DNA of 64,000 nt, from positions 1,431,403-1,495,402 of the forward strand of contig OY282363.1 in the NCBI GenBank assembly GCA_958295695.1. The letters run 5' to 3'. The stretch comes from an uncultured Alphaproteobacteria bacterium. Lineage in GTDB: Bacteria > Pseudomonadota > Alphaproteobacteria > SP197. Below the pieces are notes generated by a model. The model saw nothing but the letters and a program-made list of their open reading frames with translations, searched no databases and was not told the DNA's origin. Positions within the stretch are counted from its first letter, which is position 1. Each line of letters begins with the position of its first letter. A program made the position numbers and the translations under genes. Of this stretch, positions 1 through 8,293 are shown piece by piece.

Positions 1-351
1 GGGCGACCTGTAGCGGGCGCCTCGGAAAGACCGTCGCCGGGGAGGCGAGGGCCGTGCTGGACGACGCGGGCCGCGTACCAGGGCGCGACGCTTCCGGTCG
101 AGCCCATCGACACGCGCGACGCGCCGGGCTGCATCGTGAGCCGCCAGCGTCGGGCGCGGCGCATCGTCGAGGCCGTCGGCGCGGACAACGCGCGCGTCCA
201 GTTCGATTTCTACCACTGCCGGGTCGTGGAGGGCGATCTCGCGCGCCGCCTCGCCGAGCAACTCCCGCCGATCGGCCGGAGCGGCCACGACGGCTGGGTC
301 GGCGCGGAATACACTCCGAAGGCAGAAACGACCGCCGGCCCGGGGCGGTTC
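1..351 (+). pseudogene. Hydroxypyruvate isomerase (Hyi family) remnant, internally deleted
   Basis: The frame starting at base 1 shows a block like the C-terminal half of hydroxypyruvate isomerase: VEPIDTRDAPG (from base 97), then VEAVGADNARVQFDFYHC and VEGDL, then GWVGAEYTPKAETTAG at the end. In the family about 30 residues holding a metal-ligand histidine (HLQIAD-type motif) and the GTGEINY motif lie between the last two blocks; here only about 5 residues separate them. Sequence upstream of base 97 no longer matches the family in this frame, and the frame runs on past the normal C-terminus to base 567. I therefore read it as a dead gene with an internal deletion, probably with its 5' part degraded or outside the window. 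The identification rests on recognised motifs, not on an alignment. Confidence 0.6.
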
Positions 352-589
352 GCGGCGGCGAGGGGTCGGCGTGGACCGTCACCGGTCGCGGAGTCCCTGA
401 AAGTATGCTTCGTCCGCGATGGGGCCTCTTGGCGAGGCGGCGCCGTCAAGCAGCAATGTCCGCGGGCGCCGCCTGTCGCGACGTGCTCGTCGATGAAACC
501 CTTCATCGAATCCGGCGGGGAGACGTTCATCGCGCCCGTGCCGAAACCGTGGATGCGATGGCAATGACGGCAAGGTTCGGCAAGCGAGC

Positions 590-1588
590 TCAGCCTCCCG
601 TCACGCTCATGTGCCGCGAGACGCTCGGCTTGTCGGTGCGCCGGTCGATGATGAAGTCGTGGCCCTTGGGCTTGCGGGAAATGGCTTCGTGAATCGCGGC
701 CTCGAGCGGCGCGTCGCCCTCGGAGGCGCGCATCGGCGTCTTGAGGTCGGCGGCGTCCTCCTGGCCGAGGCACATGTAGAGCGTGCCGGTGCAGGTCAGC
801 CGCACGCGGTTGCAGGATTCGCAGAAGTTGTGGGTCATCGGCGTGATGAAGCCCAGGCGTCCGCCGGTCTCCTTCACCCGCATGTAGCGCGCGGGTCCGC
901 CGGTCCGGTGGTCGATGTCCTCCAGGGTCCAGCGCTTCCCGAGGTCGGCGCGGACCATGCTGAGCGGCAGGTACTGGTCGGTGCGGTCGCCGTCGATATC
1001 GCCCATGGGCATGGTCTCGATCAGGGTGAGGTCGAAGCCCCGGTCGCCGCACCAGCGGATCATCGCGTCGAACTCGTCCTGGTTGACGCCCTTCATGGCG
1101 ACCGCGTTGATCTTGATCCCGAGGCCCGCCTCGCGGGCCGCGGCGATGCCGTCCATCACCCGGTCGTAACGGCCCCAGCGGGTGATCGCCTTGAAGCGGC
1201 CGGGGTCCAGCGTGTCGAGCGAGACGTTGACGCGACGCACGCCGGCGTCGACCAGCTCCCCGGCGAAGCGGGCGAGCTGGCTGCCGTTGGTCGTGACCGT
1301 GAGCTCGTCGAGTCCGCCGCCGCCGAGATGGCGGCCCAAGCCGCGGAAGAACCGCATGACGCCCTTGCGCACCAGGGGCTCGCCGCCCGTGACGCGGATC
1401 TTGCGGACGCCCAGCCGCACGAAGGCGCTCGCCACCCGGTCGAGCTCCTCCAGCGTCAGGAGGTCCTTCTTGGGCAGGAAGGTCATGTCCTCCGACATGC
1501 AGTAGACGCAGCGGAAGTCGCAGCGGTCCGTCACCGAGATGCGGATGTAGGCGATCTGGCGGCCGAAAGGATCGACGAGCTGGGACAT
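590..1588 (-). CDS. moaA: GTP 3',8-cyclase MoaA (molybdenum cofactor biosynthesis)
   Basis: Radical-SAM enzyme that turns GTP into 3',8-cyclo-GTP, the first step of molybdopterin synthesis in the cytoplasm. The 332-residue protein has the N-terminal CX3CX2C cluster motif (Cys23, 27, 30), the C-terminal CX2CX13C cluster motif (Cys256, 259, 273) and the C-terminal Gly-Gly tail (MSVTGG) needed for activity. I chose the ATG at 1588 because the protein then begins with the usual [10 protein letters not shown] and has family length; an open frame reaches 1786 but its extra residues are low-complexity and cross a repeat. It supplies cofactor for the formate dehydrogenase encoded 7 kb away. No other moa genes are adjacent. 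Confidence 0.95.
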   Translation of the reverse strand: MSQLVDPFGRQIAYIRISVTDRCDFRCVYCMSEDMTFLPKKDLLTLEELDRVASAFVRLGVRKIRVTGGEPLVRKGVMRFFRGLGRHLGGGGLDELTVTTNGSQLARFAGELVDAGVRRVNVSLDTLDPGRFKAITRWGRYDRVMDGIAAAREAGLGIKINAVAMKGVNQDEFDAMIRWCGDRGFDLTLIETMPMGDIDGDRTDQYLPLSMVRADLGKRWTLEDIDHRTGGPARYMRVKETGGRLGFITPMTHNFCESCNRVRLTCTGTLYMCLGQEDAADLKTPMRASEGDAPLEAAIHEAISRKPKGHDFIIDRRTDKPSVSRHMSVTGG

Positions 1589-1656
1589 GGCGGCCCGCGC
1601 GGTTTGGAAAGCGTATCGCCGACTATAGGACGCCGTGGCGCGGGCGTCCACGAACC

Positions 1657-1687
1657 GGAGCGTTTCCATTCCGCGCGGAACCGCTCC
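1657..1687. repeat. Palindromic dispersed repeat, family A
   Basis: An 11-base arm (GGAGCGTTTCC), a 9-base loop and a near-perfect inverted copy with one mismatch. The same GCGnTTCCG / CGGAAnCGC element recurs at 46595-46623 and 55689-55713, and one arm is seen near 60335, always between genes. Such elements are common in alphaproteobacterial intergenic DNA; their function is unknown. Confidence 0.55.
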
Positions 1688-1717
1688 GGCCTTCTTGTCG
1701 CTCGCGGCGTCCGCCTC

Positions 1718-1762
1718 CTTCGGTAAGCTCGGGGCGCCTCGGGGCGAGGGTGAGGTCGGGTG
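1718..1762. repeat. Dispersed intergenic repeat, family B (CTTCGGyAAGCTCGGGG)
   Basis: Contains CTCCTTCGGTAAGCTCGGGG followed by GGCGAGGGTGAGGTCGGG. Related copies occur at 21460-21487, 38158-38236, 55735-55880 and 60345-60475. All are noncoding and partly palindromic. This copy lies just upstream of the moaA start. Confidence 0.5.
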
Positions 1763-1893
1763 CGCGAACATCTTTCCCCCTTGCATCTCGCCGGATAGGC
1801 GTTGGTGTTACGGTTGCGGCGGCGGAAGCGGGCGGGAGGCCGGTCCAAGGAGGCGCCGGTTCGGCGTCCGCCCTTGTCGCGCGGACGAGACTG

Positions 1894-2133
1894 CTACGGG
1901 CCGGCGATCGACTCGATCGCGACGACAGGCAAGGCGTTCGCGGCGATTACCAGACCTACGATCCGCCACGTCAGACGGGCTTCCAGCGCCGCCAGATCGG
2001 CCCCGGTCGCCAAGTCGTCGCGTTCCGCTTCGGCGGCGGCCCGCATTTGCGCGGCGATCGCCTTGGCGTGACCGCGTTCCACGCCGGCGGATTCCATGGC
2101 CTCGGCGGCCGCAAGAGTATCGAAGGACGTCAC
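1894..2133 (-). CDS. Small tail-anchored coiled-coil protein, DUF1640-like
   Basis: A 79-residue protein resembling the short DUF1640/CCDC90-type proteins common in alphaproteobacteria. It starts with FDTLAAAEAMESAGVERGHA, continues with a LATGADLAALEARL heptad segment that should form a coiled coil, and ends with one hydrophobic stretch (WRIVGLVIAANALPVVAI), which suggests a C-terminal membrane anchor. The start is GTG at 2133. The function of the family is not established in bacteria. It lies between moaA and a methyltransferase in the same direction, but with gaps of 305 and 60 bases or more, so co-transcription is uncertain. Confidence 0.7.
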   Translation of the reverse strand: MTSFDTLAAAEAMESAGVERGHAKAIAAQMRAAAEAERDDLATGADLAALEARLTWRIVGLVIAANALPVVAIESIAGP

Positions 2134-2218
2134 GCCGGTAGCGTAGCACGGTCGGGCCGGGGCTCACAATCGCCCGGTCGCCGCGCGAGCGGCGCATTCG
2201 GCCGCCTCCCCGCATCCG

Positions 2219-2854
2219 TCAGAGCACGCGCCAGACCCAGCAGCGGTGGCGGATGTGGGGTTCTGAGGCGATGGAGGGGAAGGGGTCGCCGGCTTCCACG
2301 AGCTCCCACGCGCCGGCGTCGGCGAGTTTCCGCTGCCTGGCCGCGAAGCCGGGCGGCTCCTCGTCGGACCGCAAGGTGTAGAGGATCGGCCCGCCCGGAC
2401 GGACGATGCGGACCAGCTCGTCGAGAGACGAGGCGGGCGCGTGGTTCGGCGTGAACACGCCGCAGGCCGTGACGGCGCCGAAGGCGTCGGACTCGTAAGG
2501 CAGCGGCTTGCCGAGCTCCATCACCTCGCAGCGCTCGTAGATCCCCTTGCGCCGGGCGACCTCCAGCATGCCGGGCGAGAGGTCGTTGGCGCTCATCCGG
2601 GCGAAGCCTTCCCGGGCCAACAGCTCGCCCAGCATGCCCGTTCCCGCGCCGGCGTCGCACAGCCGCGTTCCGGGATCGACATGGCGCAGCACGACCCCGG
2701 CGAGCTCGATGTGGCCGGTCCAGCCGACCTCGCCCTCCATGGCGGCGTCGTAGACCCCGGCGGCGGCGTCGTAGCGCCCGGTCAGCTCGGCCCGGTCCCT
2801 GGCGCCGTAGAAGCGTTCCGGATCGGCCCTGGCGTACTTCTCGCTGACGGTCAT
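2219..2854 (-). CDS. Class I SAM-dependent methyltransferase
   Basis: A 211-residue protein with a Methyltransf_11/25-type Rossmann fold. Motif I is LCDAGAGTGMLGELL, the acidic loop is ANDLSPGMLEVA, and post-I motifs follow with VRPGGPILYTL. The substrate cannot be read from the sequence; it could be a small molecule. The ATG at 2854 is preceded by a strong ribosome binding site (GGGAGGGGAGC), which favours it over the in-frame codon at 2935. It is divergent from the acyl-CoA synthetase operon, sharing a gap of about 110 bases. Confidence 0.8.
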   Translation of the reverse strand: MTVSEKYARADPERFYGARDRAELTGRYDAAAGVYDAAMEGEVGWTGHIELAGVVLRHVDPGTRLCDAGAGTGMLGELLAREGFARMSANDLSPGMLEVARRKGIYERCEVMELGKPLPYESDAFGAVTACGVFTPNHAPASSLDELVRIVRPGGPILYTLRSDEEPPGFAARQRKLADAGAWELVEAGDPFPSIASEPHIRHRCWVWRVL

Positions 2855-2964
2855 GCGCTCCCCTCCCGGGCGGGCCGGGCAGTCTGGCGCAAGTCCGGGC
2901 GATTGGGAATTGCGCGCCCGTCCGGCGTTGCCCATAGTCCGCGCCGGTTGTCCCGGATGCGCCC

Positions 2965-5055
2965 ATGGCGAGGGGAGACGAAACGCCCGGCCACTGGCTG
3001 GAGCCCATGATGGCGCCGCGGTCGGTCGCGCTGGTCGGGGCGTCGCGGCGCGAGGGCAGCGTGGGCCGCCGCATGGTCGAGGCGCTCCGGCGGGGCGGCT
3101 ACGAAGGCGCCGTCCACTGCGTCAACCCGCGCTACGGGGAGGTCGACGGCTACCCCTGCCTGCCCTCGCTCGCCGACCTGCCCGCCGCGCCGGACGTCGC
3201 CGTGCTGTCGGTGGCGGCCCACCGCATGGAGCGGACCTTCCACGACGCGCTCGACGCCGGCGCCCGTTCCCTGATCGTCTACGACCCCTGTTTCTTCGAA
3301 GGCGACACGGATCCGCCGCTGCTCGACCGCCTGAAGGGGATCGCGCGCGAGGCCGGGATTCCGGTTTGCGGCGGCAACGGCATGGGGCTCGTCAATCTGG
3401 ACGCCGGGGCCTGGCTCAGTTTCCAGGGTCCGCACCTGCCGCTCAGGGGCGGCATCGCGGCCATCTGCCATTCCGGATCGGTCTACAGCCTGCTCATCGA
3501 CAGCAACCGGCGCTACCGCTTCAACCTGCTCGTCTCGCCCGGCCAGGAGATCGGCGCGACCGTCGCCGACTACATCGACTACGCGCTGACCGTGCCGACC
3601 ACGCGCGTGATCTGCGTCTTCATGGAGGCCGTGCGCGACCCCGGCGGTTTCGTCGCGGCCGTGGCGCGGGCGCGGGAAAAGGGGATCCCCGTCGTCGTCG
3701 ACAAGGTGGCCCGGACCGAGGAAAGCGCGGCGCTCGCGGCCACCCACTCCGCCGCCATCGCCGGCAGCGACACGGCCTTCGGCGCGGTCTGCGAGAGCCA
3801 CGGCGTGATCCGCTGCGCCGACCTCGACGAGATGATGGCCACCGCGCAGATCCTGGACCACCCGCGGCGTCCTGGTCCGGGGGGCCTGGGGGTGGTGACG
3901 GATTCGGGCGGCCTGCGGGAACAGCTCATCGACGTGGCCGACGATCTCGGGATCCCGTTCGCGCCGCTGACCCGGGCCACGGTCGACGCCCTGCGCGAGA
4001 CGCTCGCCTACGGTCTCGCGCCCGTGAACCCGCTGGACGCGGCCGGCCCCCTGAGCGGCGACTTTCTCGAGAAGTTCAACGCGGCCTCGCTGGCCGTCGC
4101 CAACGATCCCAATGTCGCGATCGTGGCGCACGAGCTCTTCGTCGACGACAACTTCGTCTTCTACCCCGAGGCGATCGACGCGGTGGAGGACATGCCGGCG
4201 AAGACCGGCAAGCAGCATGTGCTCTTCTGCAGCCTCGGCGCGGTGGAGAATCGCGAGGTCGCGCGCCGCTTCCGCGATCTCGGCATCCCCGTCGTCAACG
4301 GCGCCAGGCTGCTGCTGATCGCGATGCGCAACGTCCTGTGGTGGCGCGACCGCCGGGCCGGGCGCGACGACGGCCCCGACCCGGGCGACCCGGCCGCGGT
4401 CGGGCGCTGGAGGCGGCAGCTCCGCGCCGGACCTCTCGACGAGACCGACGCCCTCGCCATGCTGCGGGATTTCGGGGTGCCGGCCGTCGAGTCGGTCGCC
4501 TGCGAGACTTGCGAGGCGGCCGTCGCGGCGGCGCGGGGCCATGGCCTTCCCGTCGCGCTCAAGACGGCGGCCGACGGAATCCGGCACAAGTCCGAGGTCG
4601 GCGGAGTCCGTGTCGGGCTGGCCGATGTCGAGTCGGTCGCGTCCGCCTACGACGACCTCCGCGACCGCCTGGGCCCCCGCGTCGCCGTGGCCGCCATGGC
4701 GCCCAAGGGCGTCGAGCTCGCCTTCGGCATGGTGCGCGATCCGCAGTTCGGCCCGATCGTCATGGTCGCGGCCGGCGGCGTGCTGGTCGAGCTTCTCGAC
4801 GACCGCGCCTTCGCGCCCGCGCCTTTCGGCCGCGACCGGGCCCGGCGGATGATCGAGGGCCTGAAGGTCTCGAGGTTGCTGAACGGGGCGCGCGGCGAAC
4901 CCGCCGCCGACATCGAAAGTCTCGCGGACGCCCTCGGCCGTTTCTCGGCCCTGGCCGCGGCGCTGGCGGACGAGGTGGCGGAAATGGACATCAATCCGGT
5001 CGTCGCCGGCCCGGACGGCGCGCTCGCCGTCGACGCCCTTGTCGTCGCCGGGTAA
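2965..5055 (+). CDS. Acyl-CoA synthetase, NDP-forming (acetate-CoA ligase ADP-forming type)
   Basis: A 696-residue single-chain enzyme of the NDP-forming acyl-CoA synthetase superfamily, which interconverts acyl-CoA plus ADP and phosphate with the acid, CoA and ATP. Domain order: CoA-binding (about 15-140), succinyl-CoA-ligase-like flavodoxin domains (about 160-460) and a C-terminal ATP-grasp domain (about 480-690, with AMAPKGVELAFGMVRDPQFGP). His261 in ATHSAAIAGSD is the expected phosphohistidine. The acyl substrate is unknown. It heads a plus-strand group with fdhD, mobA and a TauE/SafE permease, with only a few dozen bases between this stop and fdhD, so a link to formate or other one-carbon metabolism is inferred. 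Confidence 0.88.
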   Translation: MARGDETPGHWLEPMMAPRSVALVGASRREGSVGRRMVEALRRGGYEGAVHCVNPRYGEVDGYPCLPSLADLPAAPDVAVLSVAAHRMERTFHDALDAGARSLIVYDPCFFEGDTDPPLLDRLKGIAREAGIPVCGGNGMGLVNLDAGAWLSFQGPHLPLRGGIAAICHSGSVYSLLIDSNRRYRFNLLVSPGQEIGATVADYIDYALTVPTTRVICVFMEAVRDPGGFVAAVARAREKGIPVVVDKVARTEESAALAATHSAAIAGSDTAFGAVCESHGVIRCADLDEMMATAQILDHPRRPGPGGLGVVTDSGGLREQLIDVADDLGIPFAPLTRATVDALRETLAYGLAPVNPLDAAGPLSGDFLEKFNAASLAVANDPNVAIVAHELFVDDNFVFYPEAIDAVEDMPAKTGKQHVLFCSLGAVENREVARRFRDLGIPVVNGARLLLIAMRNVLWWRDRRAGRDDGPDPGDPAAVGRWRRQLRAGPLDETDALAMLRDFGVPAVESVACETCEAAVAAARGHGLPVALKTAADGIRHKSEVGGVRVGLADVESVASAYDDLRDRLGPRVAVAAMAPKGVELAFGMVRDPQFGPIVMVAAGGVLVELLDDRAFAPAPFGRDRARRMIEGLKVSRLLNGARGEPAADIESLADALGRFSALAAALADEVAEMDINPVVAGPDGALAVDALVVAG

Positions 5056-5098
5056 CGGCGCCTTGGCGCGTGACGCCGCCGACACCATACTGAAGGGC

Positions 5099-5977
5099 AT
5101 GGACGAGTATCTGGTGAAGCCGGATCCGGCCGATCCGCGGCTGACGAGGCGAGTGGCGGGGATCGACCACGAGGGCGGGCCGGTCGAGGCCTCGGTCACG
5201 ATGGAACGGCCGCTCACGCTGTTCCTGAACGGCCAGGAGATCGTCACCATGATGACGATCGGAGACCACCCCGACTATCTGGCCGTGGGCTATCTGCTGA
5301 ACCAGGGCATGTTGCGCGCCGACGACGCGATCACGGCGATCGACTGGGACGAGGCGATCGACACGGTCGTGGTGCGGACCGAGCGCGAAACCGACTACGA
5401 GGACAAGCTCAGGAAGAAGACCCTCACGTCGGGCTGCGCCCAGGGCACCGTGTTCGGCGACCTGATGGACGAGATCGAGACGGTCAGGCTCGAGTCCCCG
5501 GCCGAGGTTCGGACCTCCTGGCTCTACGCGCTTTCGAAGGCCATCAACACGACGCCGAGCCTCTATCTGGAGGCGGGCGCGATCCATGGCTGCGTCCTGT
5601 GCGAAAGGGACAGGCCGCTGATCTACATGGAGGATGTCGGCCGCCACAACGCCGTCGACAAGATCGCGGGCTACATGGCGCTCCACCGCGTCGGCCCCGA
5701 GGGCAAGATCTTCTACACGACGGGCCGGTTGACGAGCGAGATGGTGATCAAGACCGCCAGGATGGGCATCCCCATCCTCGTCTCGAGATCCGGGTTCACC
5801 GCGTGGGGCGTCGATCTCGCCCGCCAGGTCGGCATGACGCTCATCGGCCGCATGAAGGGACGGCGTTTCCTCGTGCTGGCGGGCGACGAAAGGGTGCGCT
5901 TCGACGCTGGTTTCTCCAGTGCGGGCGTGGACGGGCCGCGTCGTCGACGCGAGGACGCGGCCGATGACGCGGCGTGA
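5099..5977 (+). CDS. fdhD: Formate dehydrogenase accessory sulfurtransferase FdhD
   Basis: FdhD passes sulfur from a cysteine desulfurase to the bis-MGD cofactor and is needed for active formate dehydrogenase. The 292-residue protein shows the family blocks [12 protein letters not shown] (Cys113, the persulfide-carrying position), [27 protein letters not shown] and [13 protein letters not shown]. The second cysteine of the E. coli CXXC motif is missing; I believe this is usual for related proteobacterial proteins. The ATG at 5099 is preferred; TTG codons at 5039 or 5063 would add up to 20 unconserved residues. It overlaps mobA and serves the fdh genes at 8.3-12.8 kb. Confidence 0.92.
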   Translation: MDEYLVKPDPADPRLTRRVAGIDHEGGPVEASVTMERPLTLFLNGQEIVTMMTIGDHPDYLAVGYLLNQGMLRADDAITAIDWDEAIDTVVVRTERETDYEDKLRKKTLTSGCAQGTVFGDLMDEIETVRLESPAEVRTSWLYALSKAINTTPSLYLEAGAIHGCVLCERDRPLIYMEDVGRHNAVDKIAGYMALHRVGPEGKIFYTTGRLTSEMVIKTARMGIPILVSRSGFTAWGVDLARQVGMTLIGRMKGRRFLVLAGDERVRFDAGFSSAGVDGPRRRREDAADDAA

Positions 5978-6635
5978 AAACCCGTCCGCGGAGGCGGTCG
6001 GCGTCGTCCTGGCCGGCGGTCTCGCGCGCCGCATGGGCGGCGGCGACAAGGGGCTTCTGGAGCTCGACGGCAGGCCGATCCTCGATCGTGTCCTCGAGCG
6101 GCTGCGTCCCCAGGTGAGGATGACGGCGCTCAACGCCAACGGGGACGCCTCCCGCTTCGAACGCTGGAACCTCCCGGTGGCGCCCGATGTGCTGCCCGGA
6201 AATCCGGGGCCTCTGGTCGGCGTGCTGACGGGGCTCGACTGGGCCTTCGCCAATGTCCCCGGGCTCCGCTGGGCGGCGACGGTCCCCACCGACGCGCCGT
6301 TCCTGCCGCGCGATCTGGTGGCGCGCCTGCTGGAGGCCGTCGAGGCCGGGGGCGCGGACATGGCCTGCGCGGCGTCCGGCGGCCGGCGCCATCCCGTGAT
6401 CGGTCTGTGGCCCGTCGCCCTCAGGAACGAGTTGCGCCACGCCGTGATCGAGGAAGGCGTCCGGAAGGTCGATGTCTGGACGGGGCGCTACGAGGTGGCC
6501 GACGTCGTCTTCGAATCCGACCCCGTCGACCCTTTCTTCAACGCCAACGACGCCGACGATCTCGCGGAAGCCGCGCGCCTCGCCTCGGACCCGCGAATCC
6601 ACGCAAGGCCCGGGCCGCGCGACCGCGCTCCGTGA
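5964..6635 (+). CDS. mobA: Molybdenum cofactor guanylyltransferase MobA
   Basis: MobA attaches GMP to molybdopterin to make the MGD form used by DMSO-reductase-family enzymes such as formate dehydrogenase. The 223-residue protein has the nucleotidyltransferase signature [19 protein letters not shown] (residues 14-32), a PTDAPFLP metal-binding block and the late [10 protein letters not shown] motif. The ATG at 5964 overlaps the end of fdhD by 14 bases, and its own stop overlaps the next start (GTGA), so the genes are translationally coupled. Confidence 0.93.
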   Translation: MTRRENPSAEAVGVVLAGGLARRMGGGDKGLLELDGRPILDRVLERLRPQVRMTALNANGDASRFERWNLPVAPDVLPGNPGPLVGVLTGLDWAFANVPGLRWAATVPTDAPFLPRDLVARLLEAVEAGGADMACAASGGRRHPVIGLWPVALRNELRHAVIEEGVRKVDVWTGRYEVADVVFESDPVDPFFNANDADDLAEAARLASDPRIHARPGPRDRAP

Positions 6636-7378
6636 CGGTCGGACTCCTGCTCCTGGCGCCGGCCGTCTTCCTTCTCGCCGGATTCGTCAAGGGCGTCGTG
6701 GGATTCGGCCTGCCGACCGTCGCGCTCGCGGCGATGGCGCTGGCGACGGGGCCGGTGGAGGCCATGGCGCTCATGCTGGCGCCGGCGTGCGTCACCAACG
6801 CCTGGCAGGCTCTCGCCGGCGACTGTCTGCGGACGATCCTGGGCCGGTTCTGGACGTTCCTTCCGCCCATGACGGTCGGAATCTGGTTTGCCTCGGGCCT
6901 GCTGGCCGACGCCGACGCGCCGCTGCTTTCCACCCTGCTGGGCGCGGCGCTCGCGCTCTACGGAGGGATCGGCCTGGCCGGGCTCCAGGCCCCGCGGCCG
7001 GGACGGGCGGAACGCTGGATGACGCCCGCGGTCGGCGGCGTGAACGGCGTCGTCACGGGGCTGACCGGGACCTTCGTCGTCCCCAGCGCGCTCTATCTCC
7101 AAGCGCTGCGCATGACGCCCGCCATGCAGGTCCAGACGATGGGCGTCCTCTTCTTCACGGCGACCTGCGCCCTGGGCCTCGGCCTGGCCGGCCGCGGGCT
7201 GGTTCCGGAAAGCGTCTCCTGGCTTTCCGCCGCGGCGGTCGCGCCCGCGCTCGGCGGCTGGTGGCTCGGCGCGCGGGTGCGCCGGCGTCTCGACGAGGGC
7301 CGCTTCCGGCGGGTCTTCTTCGTCGCCGTCACGCTGGCCGGCGCCGGGCTTGTCGCCAGGGCGGCGGCGCTGTCCTGA
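6632..7378 (+). CDS. TauE/SafE family membrane permease
   Basis: A 248-residue protein made almost wholly of membrane helices, with the family hallmarks [13 protein letters not shown] near residue 18 and a second [13 protein letters not shown] block at the start of the second half, giving the usual internal repeat. TauE/SafE proteins are proposed exporters or importers of sulfite, sulfoacetate or other small organic anions; the substrate here is unknown. The GTG start at 6632 overlaps the mobA stop, so it is the last gene of the acs-fdhD-mobA operon. Transport of a one-carbon anion is possible but purely contextual. Confidence 0.82.
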   Translation: MTVGLLLLAPAVFLLAGFVKGVVGFGLPTVALAAMALATGPVEAMALMLAPACVTNAWQALAGDCLRTILGRFWTFLPPMTVGIWFASGLLADADAPLLSTLLGAALALYGGIGLAGLQAPRPGRAERWMTPAVGGVNGVVTGLTGTFVVPSALYLQALRMTPAMQVQTMGVLFFTATCALGLGLAGRGLVPESVSWLSAAAVAPALGGWWLGARVRRRLDEGRFRRVFFVAVTLAGAGLVARAAALS

Positions 7379-7417
7379 CGCCATGGCGGCCGGGCCGGGC
7401 GGCGATGGAAGGGCTCG

Positions 7418-8212
7418 TCAGCCGAATCGCGCCAGGGTCGTGACCGTCTCGTAGGGGACGCGGAGAAGGCCGCCGCCGTCGGCGAGCGGCGCGATGGCGG
7501 CATGGATCTCCGCCAGAAGCTCGTCCTCGGGCCTGACGCGAAGAGCCGCCTTGCAGTGCGACGTCGAGCGGATGTAGCCGATGAACTCGTCGGGCGTGCG
7601 GTCCCACGACCAGGCGTCGCGGCGCCGCTCGACATCCCGCGTCGCGGGGTGGTTCCGGAGTTCGCCGTCGGTGTCGTGGTCGCGGTAGCCGCGCCAGTAG
7701 CCGGGCGAAACCCGCTCCAGCGTGGATTCGTGGACCTCGGCGATGGCCGAGCCCTCGATCCGGTTGTTGTAGAGCACGGCGAGTGTTCCGCCGGGACGCA
7801 GCGCCCGCCGGCACTCGCGATAGAACGCCTCGCGGTCGAACCAGTGGACGGCCTGGCCCGCCGTGATGAGGTCCAGGCTGCCGTCGGCGAAGGGCAGGGC
7901 TTCCGCCCGGGCGCCGAGCCAGCGGATGCGGTGTTCGGGCCCCGTCGCGCGCGCCGCCTCCGCCAGCATGTCGTCGCCGGGTTCGGTCCCGACGATGAGC
8001 GCGTCCGGAAACACGGCGCGCAGGGGCCGGGTCAGGATGCCGGTGCCGCTCGCCAGATCGGCCAGACGGGCCACATGGCCCGCGTAGCCGCGGATCCGTT
8101 CCAGCGAGGCCGTCGCATAGCGCGGCCGGTAGCGGTCGTAGTCGCCCGTCAGCCCGTCGAAGATGTCCCTGGTGTCGGCCCAGCGGCCGGTCCAGAGGCG
8201 CTTGACGGTCAT
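7418..8212 (-). CDS. Class I SAM-dependent methyltransferase
   Basis: A 264-residue protein of the Methyltransf_11-type family, similar to trans-aconitate or UbiE-like methyltransferases. Motif I is LADLASGTGILTRPL, motif II VGTEPGDDML, and post motifs are LDLITAGQAVHWFD and LRPGGTLAVLYNN. The substrate is unknown. It lies 81 bases downstream of fdhA on the same strand and converges with the TauE/SafE gene across a 39-base gap. Confidence 0.8.
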   Translation of the reverse strand: MTVKRLWTGRWADTRDIFDGLTGDYDRYRPRYATASLERIRGYAGHVARLADLASGTGILTRPLRAVFPDALIVGTEPGDDMLAEAARATGPEHRIRWLGARAEALPFADGSLDLITAGQAVHWFDREAFYRECRRALRPGGTLAVLYNNRIEGSAIAEVHESTLERVSPGYWRGYRDHDTDGELRNHPATRDVERRRDAWSWDRTPDEFIGYIRSTSHCKAALRVRPEDELLAEIHAAIAPLADGGGLLRVPYETVTTLARFG

Positions 8213-8293
8213 GTCATCGACGTCCGCCCGGCGTCGTCCCGGACAAGGGAGCGCGGGCCGGTCGGGATGGCGCGGCGAGGGGGCGCGACGCTC

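Larger units (their letters stand above)
1589..1893. other. Intergenic region upstream of moaA with two dispersed repeats
   Basis: This 305-base gap between the moaA start and the stop of the small DUF1640-like gene holds no convincing coding frame. It contains an imperfect palindrome at 1657-1687 (arms GGAGCGTTTCC and GGAACCGCTCC) and a copy of the CTTCGGTAAGCTCGGGG repeat at about 1718-1762. The moaA promoter must lie here, but I cannot mark it with confidence. Confidence 0.5.

Noticed and set aside
379-573. Possible IS3 transposase fragment on the minus strand (MKGFIDEHVATGG)
   Set aside because: Only a five-residue resemblance to the FIDEH start of some OrfB transposases; nothing else of the family follows.
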